A stretch of 64,000 nucleotides of DNA from Sphaerosporella brunnea. Its lineage: Eukaryota; Ascomycota; Pezizomycetes; Pezizales; Pyronemataceae. Made by a program: the position numbers and the translations under genes. The notes under the pieces were generated by a model. It made no database searches. It saw only the letters and a list, made by a program, of their open reading frames with translations, and was not told where the DNA came from. The DNA lies in NCBI GenBank assembly GCA_008704415.1, contig VXIS01000217.1:1-64000 (forward strand). Direction: 5' to 3'. This document shows positions 12,013 through 23,463 of this stretch, piece by piece (position 1 is the stretch's first letter; each line of letters begins with the position of its first letter).

Positions 12013-13625
12013 GGTAGGCTAGGCTCCCAATCAAGTTCCTTCGAACAAATGAGGACGCACTCGGTAGGAAGCGTTAGTGAAGCTCCGAAAGTTATTGAGG
12101 TGGTTGATATAGCGAACCCGCGTCGAGTCACACCGTGAGTCAACAAAGAAAGCGGGGCAGTCCATGGTGGGGCACTTGCGGGATGACCCTGCTGAGTCAC
12201 TTTACCCGTCGCCCTAGAAAGTTTTTTTTTTTTTTTTTTTCAAAAACACCCGACAGCCGTACAGCTTTCACTCATCGCATTGATCATCGTGGATATCTAG
12301 TCGAGTTGGGCAAGGAGAGTGCAGTACACGTAAATCGTCAAGCTCATCAAACCATTCTATGTCACCGCTGAACCAGTAACATCACGAAGCGATCGAAACT
12401 CAGAATTCCGGAGAAAGCGCCGCTTTTTAATTGCCTGCAACTCCAAATGCTACTACACAAAAAGAGATGCAACAAGTGCAGTCGAAGATCAACGATTGTC
12501 ACTTAACGCCATCAAATTTTCCGGTTTTGTTTGGACAAACCATTTGGGTCGAAAATTACCGTCACCTACCGAAGGTGAGGCGTTCTAGACGCCTGAAATA
12601 CGAACGCTAGATGTTTGTTTTCTGAACTACAAGAATGTATAAAAGTTTGGGCTTGGATTCATCAAAGATAGAGCAACATCAACACACCCTATTCTCTTGA
12701 GGACCAGCAGATCGTACACGCATTTTTGCCAAGTAATTATCCACCTCCTTTTGGGAGAAGCTTGAGCCATTTGCACACACTCTCCCTCTCAACGGGCATT
12801 TTCACTTGGAATTTGGTCCACGGAAAGAAGAGAAACCACCTCAGCGCCGAGAAAGGACAGGCTTCCGTACATCCATGCCAATATGCGTGTTATTGAGCGG
12901 CCACAGACCGAACCAAAGAGTTGGTATCAGCTGCGGGATGACCCCTTCAAACGGATGGAACTTGAAAAGGAATATGAGGATAATAAGGAGCAACTGGCAT
13001 GGCTATTAGGGGTAATCAAGGTTGGCTTAAGAGCGCTGGCTGAAGGCTGGCTGAAGCCTTGAGGGACCGTTTTGCACGATCAGGCTGACGCTCTCGAGAA
13101 TCGTGTTTAGCGTGTTTAGCGGGGCTTTGGTACCAAGTTTTAAGCCCTTTTGTTGTCGGGGGATCCGGCAGAATTAAACTTTGTGGATGGGAACAGATGA
13201 TTTGCGGAGAGTGAGCTGAGCGCGAACCGCAGCAGCAGATATTTAAAGTTCGGGTTGCGAACCCAACTGGAGTTCTGCTTAACGGACGTCAGTGAAACCC
13301 ACAAATCACATCATCGCATGTACCCAGTTGCCGGCAGCACCAACCTCAGAAACAGAAATCCTGCCGGATCCTTCTATTATCCCTATTATTAAATATCAAG
13401 GTTTCTCGAAAGGTTGAGGGAGGCCCGGGGGTGGATGCCATGAGGTTCACCAGACGCAAAAATAAGCCCTTCCTCACTGGCTCTCACTCACTACCTCGCC
13501 TATTTTACTTGAAAGGGTTTAGTTTTGCTTTTACTTTGCTTTTATTTCGAAAAGTACCGGTAGAAAACCGTATAAGCTCGGTATCTACCTAAGCATGTTT
13601 GCAAAATGAAAGCCCGACCGCTAGT
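12013..13625. other. Intergenic region with poly(T) tract
   Basis: This lies between the start of the IleRS gene and the end of the P2 gene, both on the minus strand. It holds a run of 19 T at 12222-12240. A TATA-like TATAAAAG sits near 12638, but no convincing coding region follows it. Nothing else is recognisable. Confidence 0.5.
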
Positions 13626-14084
13626 TTAGTCATCAAAGAGACCGAAGCCCATGTCCTCGTCGGACTCCTGCAATAAAATGTCAGCTCGGGTTCGGCAATG
13701 TGGGGAGAAGAATGAATACGAACCTCCTCCTCCTTCTCAGGAGCCTTCTCCTCCTCAGCAGCGGCAGCGGCACCGCCAGCAGCGGCAGCACCTCCGGCAG
13801 CAGCACCACCAACGGCGGCGCCCCCGGCAGGAACGGAAGCAAGCTTCTGGGATCCCTCAGCGATCAACTATAGCCTTCCTGTTAGTCATTCCATCCTTAT
13901 ATGTCCCTATTTCTTGCTCACGGACCTCGTTGATGTCCTTGCCGGAGAGCTCAGAGATGAGCTTCTCGAGGCGCTCAGAGTCGACTTCAGCACCGACGGA
14001 GGAGAGGACGTTCTTAACGTCCTCTGCGGAGGGAGAGGCGTTGCCGCCGAGGGTGAGGAGAAGGTAGGCAGCGAGGTACTTCAT
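13626..14084 (-). CDS. RPP2: 60S acidic ribosomal protein P2
   Basis: This is a ribosomal stalk protein that recruits and stimulates elongation-factor GTPases. Exons (minus strand): 13926-14084, 13724-13867 and 13626-13667, giving 114 aa, the usual P2 size. It starts [20 protein letters not shown], has the helical N-domain up to KDINE, then an Ala/Gly-rich hinge (about residues 65-90), an acidic stretch, and ends [13 protein letters not shown]. This is the stalk tail, with one extra Asp beyond the common GFGLFD end. The last exon is only 42 nt. I chose the internal ATG because the open frame upstream of it has no family similarity. Confidence 0.95.
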
Positions 14085-14777
14085 TGCTGTGGACTGTTTA
14101 GCAAGGAACGTTGATAATTCGATTGGCGAGGGGGTGTACTTGATGAACGCGAGATACAATCGATTTAACCGTGCGGGCGGAGACTGGTCTTCGTGTTCGG
14201 TCGAAAGTGCTTGTCGAACGATATTCGTCGTAGCGTGGTTAATTTTGGAGGTGAACTTTCACGGTGTGTGGGCTGTGGGGCTGGCAACTGTGACTACTTG
14301 GTTGCTGCACAGCCCTGGACCCTAACGAGATTTGGGCTGATCGAGTGATTTTAAGTGAGGCGGCTCTGCGTCAGATCGCAGGGTTTCTACTGGCTGCTGG
14401 CGCCACACCTGTCTGTGGCTGGATCTCGGATTTGAGCTGTGGCGTGACGACGAATAATCGCGAAGACTGTGACTGATGGCAACCACCAACTCGACCCTCT
14501 CCGACTTCTGTCTCTTCTCCTTCCCCACTGTCTCGTCATCCACATCCCTTCCATCGCCTTCCACGCCGTCCGACGCCTCTACCCCTCCCAGCCAGCTGTC
14601 GCGCAAAGGTTGTTTTGCCCCCAAGCAACCTTTAAGCCAACCCCCGACTCACATTGCTCAGCTTGCTGCAACGACAGCAGCTTTCTTGTCGCGGTCAGCA
14701 AGCCACCTTCTCCTGCATTTCTATCACTTGCAACGCTTCGCGAGCACCACCCGTCCATCTACCGATAGTTAATCGCT
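14085..14777. other. Divergent promoter region RPP2 / SPT2-like
   Basis: This 693-bp region is shared by two divergently transcribed genes. A Ser/Thr/Pro-rich open frame (14476-14772) lies in the probable SPT2-side leader; I consider it non-coding. No specific operator could be assigned. Confidence 0.5.
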
Positions 14778-16199
14778 ATGGCAGATGTGAGTACATGTTC
14801 TTACCGTCAACGCACTCAGCGGCACTAATAACGTGAATGCAGTTGACGTTCTCCTCGATCCTCAGTAAGTATGCTCCAGCCTCGAGCACCTCCGGCACGC
14901 CTTCGGCCTCGTCCACATCGGGATCGGCGTCGCGGTCCGTTCCTGCTTCGAGCAAGCCTTCGCAGCCATCAGGTTCCCGCATAAGTAGGTTTTAGGATCC
15001 AATACAATCTTTGTTAGCTTCAAACTGACTGGTTTCGCAGCTGCCGTTGGTCAGTCGCGACCCTCGGCCTCAGGAAACACCAACGGTGCCGCCATCCGCT
15101 CAGCAGCGACGAGCAACTTAAACAACGCCGGACCCCGACCAAACGACCGCCCGAACGGCGCCGTCCCGAGAGCCGACAATGCGGCAATTACTAAGAAACG
15201 CAAGCTCGAAACCCCACCGGGGAATGTTCCACTTACCGAAACCGACAAAGAAAGAGCTGAGAGGAAGAGGCTTCTTCAGGAGAAGTTAAGGATCAAGAAA
15301 GAGAAGGAAGCTGGTATTTTGGCCGCCAGGAGTTCGGCCCCGCCGTCAAGGCCCGCCCAGCAGACTAAACCCATCACAGCTTCCAAGCCACAGTCGATCC
15401 CGGAAACTTCTAAATCTTCGACAACGACGAATCTGCAGAAAATGTCATACACAGAGCGACTCGCTGCTGCTGCCAAATTGCAGGAGGAAAAGAAGAAGCC
15501 AGCAGGTATCACTCACAAAGCACGTGCTCCTGTTACAGAGAAAAAGGAATGGCAGAAAAAGCTGGAGGCGTCGCGTCAGCAGCAGGCGGGCGGCTCGGTG
15601 GCGGATAGGAAGAGCAAAAGTCCAGGCGCATTATCGGGTGGCGAGAAAAGCACTTTGGCCAAGAAGGCTGCTGGCAAGGACATGGGCAAGGCTGGCCCGC
15701 TGAAGAAGCCCGGTGTTGACAATGATAGACGTACGTCTGTTGCCAAGGGCAAGGCTTCCGACAAGGCTCGACCTGTAGAACCTCCAATTAAGAGGAAGCG
15801 TTCTCCCTCACCTATCAGTTGGAGAGGTAGGAATGCGGCGGCTGCACCCGTCAAAAAGGCCAGCCGTCCCCGCCATGGCAGAAACAGATACGACGAAGAT
15901 GACGAAGATGATGATTGGATCGTTGACGATGATGAGGAAGAGGGCGGCGGATATCGTCAGAGGTATATTCACTATTTGCGTTTTCTACAAGATCAGCATG
16001 CTAACTGCACCACAGGTACCGCTATGCCGAGTCTGAGGACGAGTCTGATAGTGACATGGAAGCCGCTGGACTCGATATTCTCGAGGAAGAGGAGAGGAGC
16101 CGTCGCAACGCCATCAAGGAAGACATCGAGCAAGAGAGGCTTGAGAAGGAGCTCGCTGCCAGAAAAGCCGCCATGAAAAAGAAGTTGGGTAAAAAATAA
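14778..16199 (+). CDS. SPT2: SPT2-type chromatin protein
   Basis: This is a histone H3-H4-binding factor that restores chromatin behind RNA polymerase. Exons: 14778-14786 (only 9 nt, MAD), 14843-14984, 15041-15962 and 16016-16199, giving 418 aa. The N-terminal two thirds is disordered, Ser/Ala/Pro/Lys-rich with basic clusters (TKKRKLE, IKRKRSPS). An acidic run (YDEDDEDDDWIVDDDEEE) follows. The C-terminal SPT2 domain has YRYAESEDES, then LDILEEEERSRRNAIKEDIE and a Lys-rich end (AAMKKKLGKK). The order basic, acidic, SPT2 box is family-typical. The start relies on the very small first exon, but the phase fits all four exons. Confidence 0.88.
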
Positions 16200-17249
16200 C
16201 TGCTGCACGGGACTTTATCACGCTTCTTCAGCATCTCGGCGAATTTTGCGATGTTGAGTCCACTTGGTTTGTTTATTTTGTTTTTTTCTTCTCTCTGTCA
16301 CCCTGGATTCTTACTTGCTGTATTTTCCATCCTAGGTGTTAGGTCGTCTTTCTTCTTTTGTTCTTTTTCTTTTGTTGGGTTGTGGAGTCTGGGAATTACA
16401 CTAGGTGGCGCCTTTCCCCTGCTTTTTTTTCTGTTGCGGTTTCTTTCTTATTGCATCTTTGTCGTTTCTGCGTGGCTGTGGGTTGTAGATTGGGGGGAGG
16501 GCTGAGGACGCTTGCTGGGTCTGGTTGCTTGGTGTTCAGGTGCCATATTACTGTTGCTTTTCTTCTTCATGACTCTTTTTTACGCCCTCATATTTAATCT
16601 GGTGATGCCCAAAGCGACTCCAGACTACGTTCTGGTCAAAGAATACTTAACTACCCCCTTTGCCAGCGGGTCAATGTTTGTTTACTTGATACTGATACAC
16701 GCTGGCTGGCGGTGTGTTCACTTTTTTCCTACTTCTGTCTGCTTACCTTCTTCCTCTTTTTTTCTGGGGCATTCCTGTGTCTGTGTTGCTAGCTGGTGTT
16801 GTGTGGCGGAGCGACATTTGCGTGGTGTGTTTGGGTAAGATACATACCTCTTATCTTGTATGTTTCTTCTTTTTTTTTCTTCCTTTTCTTTGTCTTTGCT
16901 GTTCGGCTTTTACTGGGGCAAAGGCATTTTTGTAACAGTAATTTTTGTAACAGTAATGAGGGTTTCCTCGCTGTTTACTCGAATGATGTCATTGTATCGA
17001 CCCTTACAACTCTGCACCCTCCCCGCGCGCGCCGCCAATCGCATAGTGGTATCTTTGAAGGAAAAACGAACAAGGAAGAAGGTAATCAAGAAGAAACAAG
17101 AGAGTGGACGGCAAGCCATCGCTCACGCCCTGGGAAGAACAGGGAAGCCTCTGGACGAAAAAGAAAACTACAACCCCAAAACACCCCCATCCCTCCAAGC
17201 CAGCCAGCCAGCACAATATGCACAACAGAAGAAGAAAAAAGGCTTTAGA
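16200..17249. other. Convergent intergenic region, T-rich
   Basis: This lies between the ends of the SPT2-like and ELMO genes. It is strongly T-rich on the plus strand. Open frames here translate to Phe/Leu/Cys-rich sequence without conserved features. It probably contains both 3' UTRs. Confidence 0.5.
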
Positions 17250-19719
17250 CTAAACAAATAGGCTGTAATAGTAATCTTCGTCGACGCCCTCCCGTGAGGG
17301 CAGCTCGGGCGGGGAGTTGTGGTAATCATCGGTGTACCGCACGTTGAGTAGACGGATCTTGAGCCCGTAGTCCGTGACCATGTTCACCAGCTTCGAGGTC
17401 TCCGATGTGATTGGTTGCTGGTTCAGCAGCATCAAAAGTCCGTCCAACCACTCTGATGCCAGGGAATGGGTCTGTGGATGCAAGGCAAGAAGAACCACTT
17501 CTTTTGCGTTCTTGTTTGATGATCCATTGGTGCTTGGTGGATATCCGTGGATAGTGATCTTGGTGGAGGCAAGTTTGCTGCCCGCACCCAATGTTGGTGT
17601 CAGGGTGCCTGACGATGAAGAAGCGGAGGCAATGGACGCAGGAATAACGTTGGACACCACGCTCGAGACCGTCGAGAGGTCGACTACTAGTTGTCAGCCG
17701 TGCTCGGTCTCCATGGGGAGATTGATTTGGACTTTTTTCTGGGAGCTCCTCGAGCTTAGGCTCATATGAAGTCTCGCGTTCATAGTCGCAGTAGTGAAGA
17801 TACCGTCTGTTGTGGGACAGTCGGACGTACCGCCAAGGCACGGAATGTAAATCTATCCGTGATCCATCTGCTTTCCGGTCAACCGACACAGGGAACCATG
17901 AACCCTGAAGGAGACATCGTATTCGCTGTTCTTTGACAAATTGCATTGCCTCGACTTTGAGTTCTTCTCGTACATGCCTGTGACAGTCAACATCTAGAAC
18001 CGAGTGCTAGGTTATGATTGCTCACGTCAGGTGGTTTCCCCAGGCATTTTCGTATGAGCGTTCCAGGATTTCCATTTGCAAGTCTCTTAGGCGCGAGCAT
18101 TCCATTTCGAGTATTTCATCCTCGATGTCCTGCACATCTTTGGTCCGATGTGCCTGGCCAACGACGTGAAATATTAGAACCCGCACGAGTTCAGCAACCT
18201 TATCAAAATCATCAGCTTCTGCCTGCGTTTCTTGCCAGAGCCTGACAAAGGCTGACAAAGCCGCGGTATGCAGCCGTGACCACTGCAGGAGGAGAGGACG
18301 GAAAGCACGGTCGTAGTTGGTGCGGGATTCAAGGACTTGAAAAGTCTTGGGGTCGTCAATATCTGACTTGTCCACTTCAAACTGGTGATACAATATGTAT
18401 GTGGCTGTCAAGCTTGCACGAGCTATTGGGCATCGCTGTGCTGCTGCCTTTGCATTCTGTTCCATCACGATCTGCCAAATTATATCAGCCTCGGTTTGCA
18501 ACATTTTGTAGAGATAGGTACCACTTAAGCGCTGCAGTACCTTTCTGAATCCATCCTCGTCCTTGCGAACGAAATCCGTCAAGTCCATCATTCCCAGGAA
18601 TCCCACATCTCCAAACTCCCAAGCCGGCGACTCGGTCTGAAATCCTAGTCTCCGCCATTTCTCGGGATTGTGCGGTCGTCGCTTGGAGCCAGTGCTTGTT
18701 TCTTCTGCCTTTTCCTTTTCTGGTGGTGCACTGGCGAGATGGAGGCCTTTGAGGGCCAATCGGTGCTCCTTTATCTCAAGATCCACTTTGACGTCTCTCC
18801 ACCGTCTCAGCAGCACCTTTGTCAATGCCTGAAATTCTAGTAGTGGGTGTGCCAAATCTTGTAGCGCAGAACTTTGCATGAGAACCTATCATCCCAGGTA
18901 TTAATACACAATCCGGCATTTCCGCGATTCAATATGGAACCTACAAACACGGCCTTAATAACGCCCAGATCTTGCAAGCGTTTGATGAACTTCGGCCACT
19001 CAGCGTCCGTATCGTTTGTAATGGTATCTCTCATGAGCGAATTGATCAGCTGTAGGGAGTTTGCGCACAATGCATGGTCTGCGGATGAGAGCCTGTTGAC
19101 CAGCATCTCTAGGAATTCCGCGTGAGCCGTGATCGCCGGTTTCAGCGCCCGGAATCCGAACGGCCCAGTGTACGAACCGCGCGATGCGTTCGATATGTGA
19201 GGGTGCGAAACAATAGCGACCAGTATCGACATTGCTCCTCGGAGGATATTGACGAGCGGGTGTGTAACTATCAGCTCCACGACCTAAAAACAACCATGAG
19301 CAGGCTCTCTTCCCGTCCGCCCTGAAGACCCTCCATTGAGTGGTGGCCGCACTCACCCGTGAAACGAGATCCGGTGTGACATAGTCCCACCCTTTGTCCA
19401 GGTCTAGCAGTCGAGAGAATGAAGTGAGTGCATAGGCCAATGTGTTTCCATTCGAGTACAGTGCCAGATTTCGCAGCTTCGCAAGGCCCCCCTGAGCAAT
19501 AAAGATCTCCGCAAACGAGGGGTCGCCAATGTTTGTTTGCAGCTTGAAGACTGCCATCTTCTTGACGGCATCCTGTATTCATTCGCCCAACGGCCCCTTC
19601 GGTCAGCCCAGTCGTCGTTTGGAGCTCGATCCCAGGGAAAGGGGCGCATGGGCGGTGGAATTGAGCCTCTGTACCTCATCGTTCGAGAGCCGGTCTATGA
19701 GCTCGGCAATGTCGTCCAT
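17250..19719 (-). CDS. ELMO/CED-12 family protein with PH domain
   Basis: ELMO proteins pair with DOCK-type exchange factors to activate Rac-type GTPases. A role in polarity or the cytoskeleton is inferred here. Exons (minus strand): 19675-19719, 19357-19572, 18945-19283, 18026-18885, 17733-17977 and 17250-17686, giving 713 aa, typical for ELMO. The N-terminal armadillo-like helical region includes FKLQTNIGDPSFAEIFIAQG. The central ELMO domain contains EKWRRLGFQTESPAWEFGDV and GFLGMMDLTDFVRK. The C-terminal PH domain includes GSWFPVSVDRK, WRYVRLSHNRRYLHY and SLASEWLDGLLMLLNQ. All introns are GT-AG and the frame closes. Divergent from the YIF1 homologue. Confidence 0.92.
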
Positions 19720-20088
19720 CACGCACGGAGAGGGCGCAAGAATCGGAGTAAGAGTTAGATATGATGTATGTATGTAAAAGTAAAGTATGTACGCGGGGAT
19801 TAAGATGGGTACAGGGGGCGGGCGCTCGTTTAATGCAGCTGTAAATAGCGGGTTTTTTATACCCAAGAAATGATGGAGACGCGAGTTAATAACGACGCGC
19901 TGGGCTGGCCGCCTGTCAAAGAGCAAACAAACTGTCCTGACAGCAATTGATCGTCGATCGGGAAACCCGACTCACCCACTCCGTCATCGCCATCATCGTC
20001 ATCCTTATCCGACACAAAGACCGCAAAGAAAAACAGCTTCTCCTTTTCCATTCATTCATTCCAGCTCCATCAGCATCAAGCAGAGAAT

Positions 20089-21280
20089 ATGCATCGTCAA
20101 GCCGTCTCGCCACCAATCCACCACCCTGTACCTCAGCGCCCCGTCCAAGTCCCAGTGATGCAATCCCCACCACCACCGCCGCAGTCCTCGGATCCCTATG
20201 ACAACCCCTATGGCGGACACGCTCGGGGCAAACAAATGGCTATGCGCAGTTTGGCGACTTTGCGCAGGGGGGAGCTGGATTCTTTACGGATCCCATGACG
20301 GCGCAGATGGGCTTCAACGTAGCAAGAGCTGCTATGTCTGGAGGAACAGATCTTGCTGAGAAGAACGTATGTTACTTAGGCGAAGAGGATTCCGGCTCGA
20401 TCTACCACTACGCTGTGCGCTGACACAGCGTAGATAACGCGTTACTTCTCATCCCTCAAACCCTACTTCGCTGTCACAAACGTCTATGTCGTCCGCAAGC
20501 TATCAATCCTATTGAACCCATGGCGGCACGTCCCATGGTCTCGCCAGCCCACCACCCGCGCGTCCGCGCAGCGTCCCGGCGAAGCTGAAACCATCTACTT
20601 CCCGCCGTGGGAAGACCTGAACGCGCCGGACATGTACATCCCATTGATGTCCTTCGTAACCTACATCCTCCTTTCAGCGCTGTTGTACGGACTGTCTGGG
20701 ACCTTCCACCCGGAGCTCCTGGGGTACACAGCGTCATCGGCGCTGGGAGCGGTAGTCTTTGAGCTTATTGGACTACGTCTCGGCTGCTACCTCCTCAGCA
20801 TTGGAAATTCGCAGCTGCTTGACCTGATCGCTTACAGCGGATACAAGTTTGTGGGCGTCATTGTGTCGATCTTGGCTACGGCAGTTCTGGGTCGTGGATG
20901 GTTGAGCTGGATCGTGTTTCTGTACTGCTATAGCGCACAAGCGTTTTTTCTGGTAAGTTGCATCTTGTCAGAACAATTTCTGTGATCACGTCTTCAATCA
21001 CCACGGTCGAGCTACCGCCGGCCGTCAAGGAAGCGTCGGCGGCATACTTTTCGGTATCATCATTCCTGATTGTCAAGAAATTAATGGGGAACAGCTTCGG
21101 AGCTTGAAATACGTGCTGCTTCCGGATTCAGATGGATCTGGAGACGCTCAGAACGTGTATACAGCGCCTCGCACTCAGAGGAAGCGCCGCACGTGGTTGC
21201 TGTTCGGATATTCGTACTTGGTGCAGCTTCTGCTGATGCTGATATTGACTTCGGGAGTCGGAAAGAAGGTCAAGGTCTAA
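20089..21280 (+). pseudogene. YIF1: YIF1-type ER-Golgi membrane protein, frame broken in exon 1
   Basis: Yif1 works with Yip1 and Yos1 in COPII vesicle traffic. Exons: 20089-20366, 20434-20952 and 21095-21280. The N-terminus is Pro/Gln-rich (SSDPYDNPYGG). The conserved block has GGAGFFTDPMTAQMGFNVAR and YFSSLKPYFAVTNVYVVRKL. About five hydrophobic segments follow (for example YIPLMSFVTYILLSALLYG), ending LILTSGVGKKVKV, about 327 aa if intact. Exon 1 is 278 nt and needs 279: the frame of the first 45 codons meets the conserved frame only if one base is missing near 20226-20232, at a GGGG run. Everything else looks intact, so this is either a sequencing or assembly error or a recent lesion. Confidence 0.85.
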
Positions 21281-21739
21281 ATAGTGGCTTCATGGATAAA
21301 ACCCATTCCCGCTCTTCTGTGCACTATTTCTTTTGGATTTGATGAGCTGTTCATAGGAAGGCGATTTTATGGGAATCATGAAAGTGCTGTTCCAGAAACC
21401 ACAAGTGAACACAGTCGCCAAATTTACAGTCTACCTAGTACGGGAATGCCCCCCTGAACTGGAATAGTGGTAGCACTCGTTTTTAGTCAGATTTCCGATT
21501 CCGAAAGCGTTGTTTGGATAACAGTTGGAGGACCCACATCGAGTCTCAAAGGGCCCGTTTTTGCTTGCCTTGTAGAGATCACTGCCCAAGCAATCTAGGG
21601 ATCTGGGCCGTGCACTTTGGGCCTCTAAAAACGCCATAATCCCGCTTGTTTGTAAACATCACAGAATCTCACTCAATATTGCCAAAAACGGCAAGATTTT
21701 CGCTACCGAAACCAAGTGTCGCGTACCTTGAAACGTCAC
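21281..21739. other. Intergenic region after the YIF1 homologue
   Basis: This holds the 3' end of the YIF1 transcript and AT-rich sequence. No gene or repeat is recognised. Confidence 0.45.
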
Positions 21740-22250
21740 GTGCTCGCATATTCCCCCCTCTGCGAGCACACCTCCTCATGCTCCCTCATTTCTCCTCTAT
21801 CGTCCGCCTCCTCGTGCTCCCCTATCCGCTCCCCCATTCGCTCCCCCGCCTGCAGCCCAACTGCTTCCATGAACAGAACGTGTTTAACCGTGCCGAGAGC
21901 CTTCGTGAAGCCGTCTACCAGTTGGTCTTCGCTAGCCACGTAAGCTGGTTTTTGGATATCCCATCCCTCAACCCGTGATAGTGCACACGGATGTGTCAAG
22001 TCGTATTGGCAAAACCGTTGCCTAGTGCCGTGATGCCGGAGGTGTTGTCCCCTCGTAGTATCACCGACTGGTCTGCAGTGTTTGGCGGCAGACGGACCGA
22101 GAAAGCGAACTCTCCGTGCTATCTGGGGCCGGCCGAGACCGGGGTTGGGTCGCCAAAAGCTTGTCGTGTGGGTCGTTGTGAGGGCAGGCCAATGCGATGT
22201 GTATTTGTACCAAGAGTATCTGGTGCATGAACCCACTCCCCCAATGATGG
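21740..22250 (-). mobile_element. Ty1/copia retrotransposon fragment (RNase H end of pol)
   Basis: Reading the minus strand across frames gives the end of a copia-type pol: ILRGDNTSGITALGN (RNase H block), then HIRVHYHGLRDG (the usual KHIDVRYHFIRD block), then VASEDQLVDGFTKALGTVKH (the usual SEDQLADGLTKAL end). These blocks lie in different frames with in-frame stops, so the copy is dead. No LTR or other pol domain was recognised nearby. A minisatellite-like CTCCCTCATT/CTCCCC region (21770-21850) abuts its 3' side. Confidence 0.75.
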
Positions 22251-22341
22251 CTATCATTTATTGATTACAATTTACCACCTCTTGTCCCGACCCACGATTG
22301 CGTACGTACGGTCTATCCTATCTACTGCTGCTACCTACACG

Positions 22342-23463
22342 TTACTGCTTCTCATCCTCCTCCTCAACATCCTCCACCTCCTCCACCGGCGGCTGGTAAG
22401 GATGTACTAGCATCTCTGAGAACTTGGTCAGCTTCTCGACGCCGCGAACTTCCTCGGTGAGCATGGGGATCTTGACGACGTTGAAATCTTCGTATAGTTC
22501 CTCGATCTGCTCCAGGTATTTCTTCTGCATTTTCCGTCGTGCGTTGCAGTAGTCGCACTTGCTGCCCTGCGAGGGGAACAGGAGCTGGTTCACTACAATG
22601 CTGTGTGTGTCGATTTGGTAGCTGTTGAGCTCTTGTATCATGCGCTCGGTTTCGTAGAGGGAAAGGAACTCGGCAATGCAGACGCAAACGAACCTGCAGA
22701 GTAACCAATATAAGCTTCTGTTTAGACGCCGGGGTTTCTTTGTGGAAGGGTGGGGAGGGGAATTGGGGGCTAACGTCGTCAACTCGGCATCCTTGAACTG
22801 CTTTGAAACTTCACCGATAACCTCGCGCATGCTCTGCATCTTCTGCATCATCTCCTCCATCTGCGGAGCTCCCTGCGCTCCGAGGATTCCATTCAACATC
22901 GGCCCGAAGCGTCCACTGAGCTCACTGATCTTTCCCAACGCCTTTTCGAGCACGGTTGGGAACTGCAGGAACCGCAGCGTGTGTCCCGTCGGCGCCGTGT
23001 CGAAAATGATAACGGAGTAGGACAAGCTCTTGACTTGCTTCAGCACCTCCGCGAACGACATGGCCTCGTCGACACCGGGGATGCTGAAGGCGATGTCCTG
23101 CATCACGCCGCTGAGCGGGTTGTTGCTGCCCGCGCCGTCCGCACTCTCCATCAACTCCTGGATCGAACCGGTCGGATCTATCTCCATCGCGGAAAGGTTG
23201 TCGAAGCCATTAACTTTCCTGGCTTCCTTGCCGAATTTCTGGTTAAACGCGTCCGACAGGTTATGGGCCGGGTCGGTAGAGATCAGCAGCACGCTCTCGC
23301 GCACCTTCGCCAGCTGAATCGCCAGCGAACATGAGGTCGTCGTCTTGCCCACACCTCCCTTGCCGCCGACAAAGATCCACCGCAGGGATTTCTGGTCCAG
23401 AATAGGCTGGAGAGATGGCTCTAAGGGGTCGAGATCCGCGTCGAGATGGGCTACTTCTGACAT
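22342..23463 (-). CDS. GET3: Get3/Arr4 ATPase of the tail-anchored protein pathway
   Basis: This homodimeric cytosolic ATPase carries tail-anchored proteins to the ER Get1/Get2 receptor. Exons (minus strand): 22775-23463 and 22342-22693, giving 346 aa (yeast is 354). The deviant Walker A is GKGGVGKTT. Switch I is [17 protein letters not shown]; switch II is [17 protein letters not shown] Met-rich client-binding helix region follows ([20 protein letters not shown]), then NQLLFP and the zinc-binding CDYC pair, with an acidic tail. The intron 22694-22774 (GTTAGC...CTGCAG) is 81 nt with no stop, so the gene also reads as one long unspliced frame. Conservation ([21 protein letters not shown]) shows it is an intron. 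Confidence 0.95.
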   Translation of the reverse strand: MSEVAHLDADLDPLEPSLQPILDQKSLRWIFVGGKGGVGKTTTSCSLAIQLAKVRESVLLISTDPAHNLSDAFNQKFGKEARKVNGFDNLSAMEIDPTGSIQELMESADGAGSNNPLSGVMQDIAFSIPGVDEAMSFAEVLKQVKSLSYSVIIFDTAPTGHTLRFLQFPTVLEKALGKISELSGRFGPMLNGILGAQGAPQMEEMMQKMQSMREVIGEVSKQFKDAELTTLAPNSPPHPSTKKPRRLNRSLYWLLCRFVCVCIAEFLSLYETERMIQELNSYQIDTHSIVVNQLLFPSQGSKCDYCNARRKMQKKYLEQIEELYEDFNVVKIPMLTEEVRGVEKLTKFSEMLVHPYQPPVEEVEDVEEEDEKQ

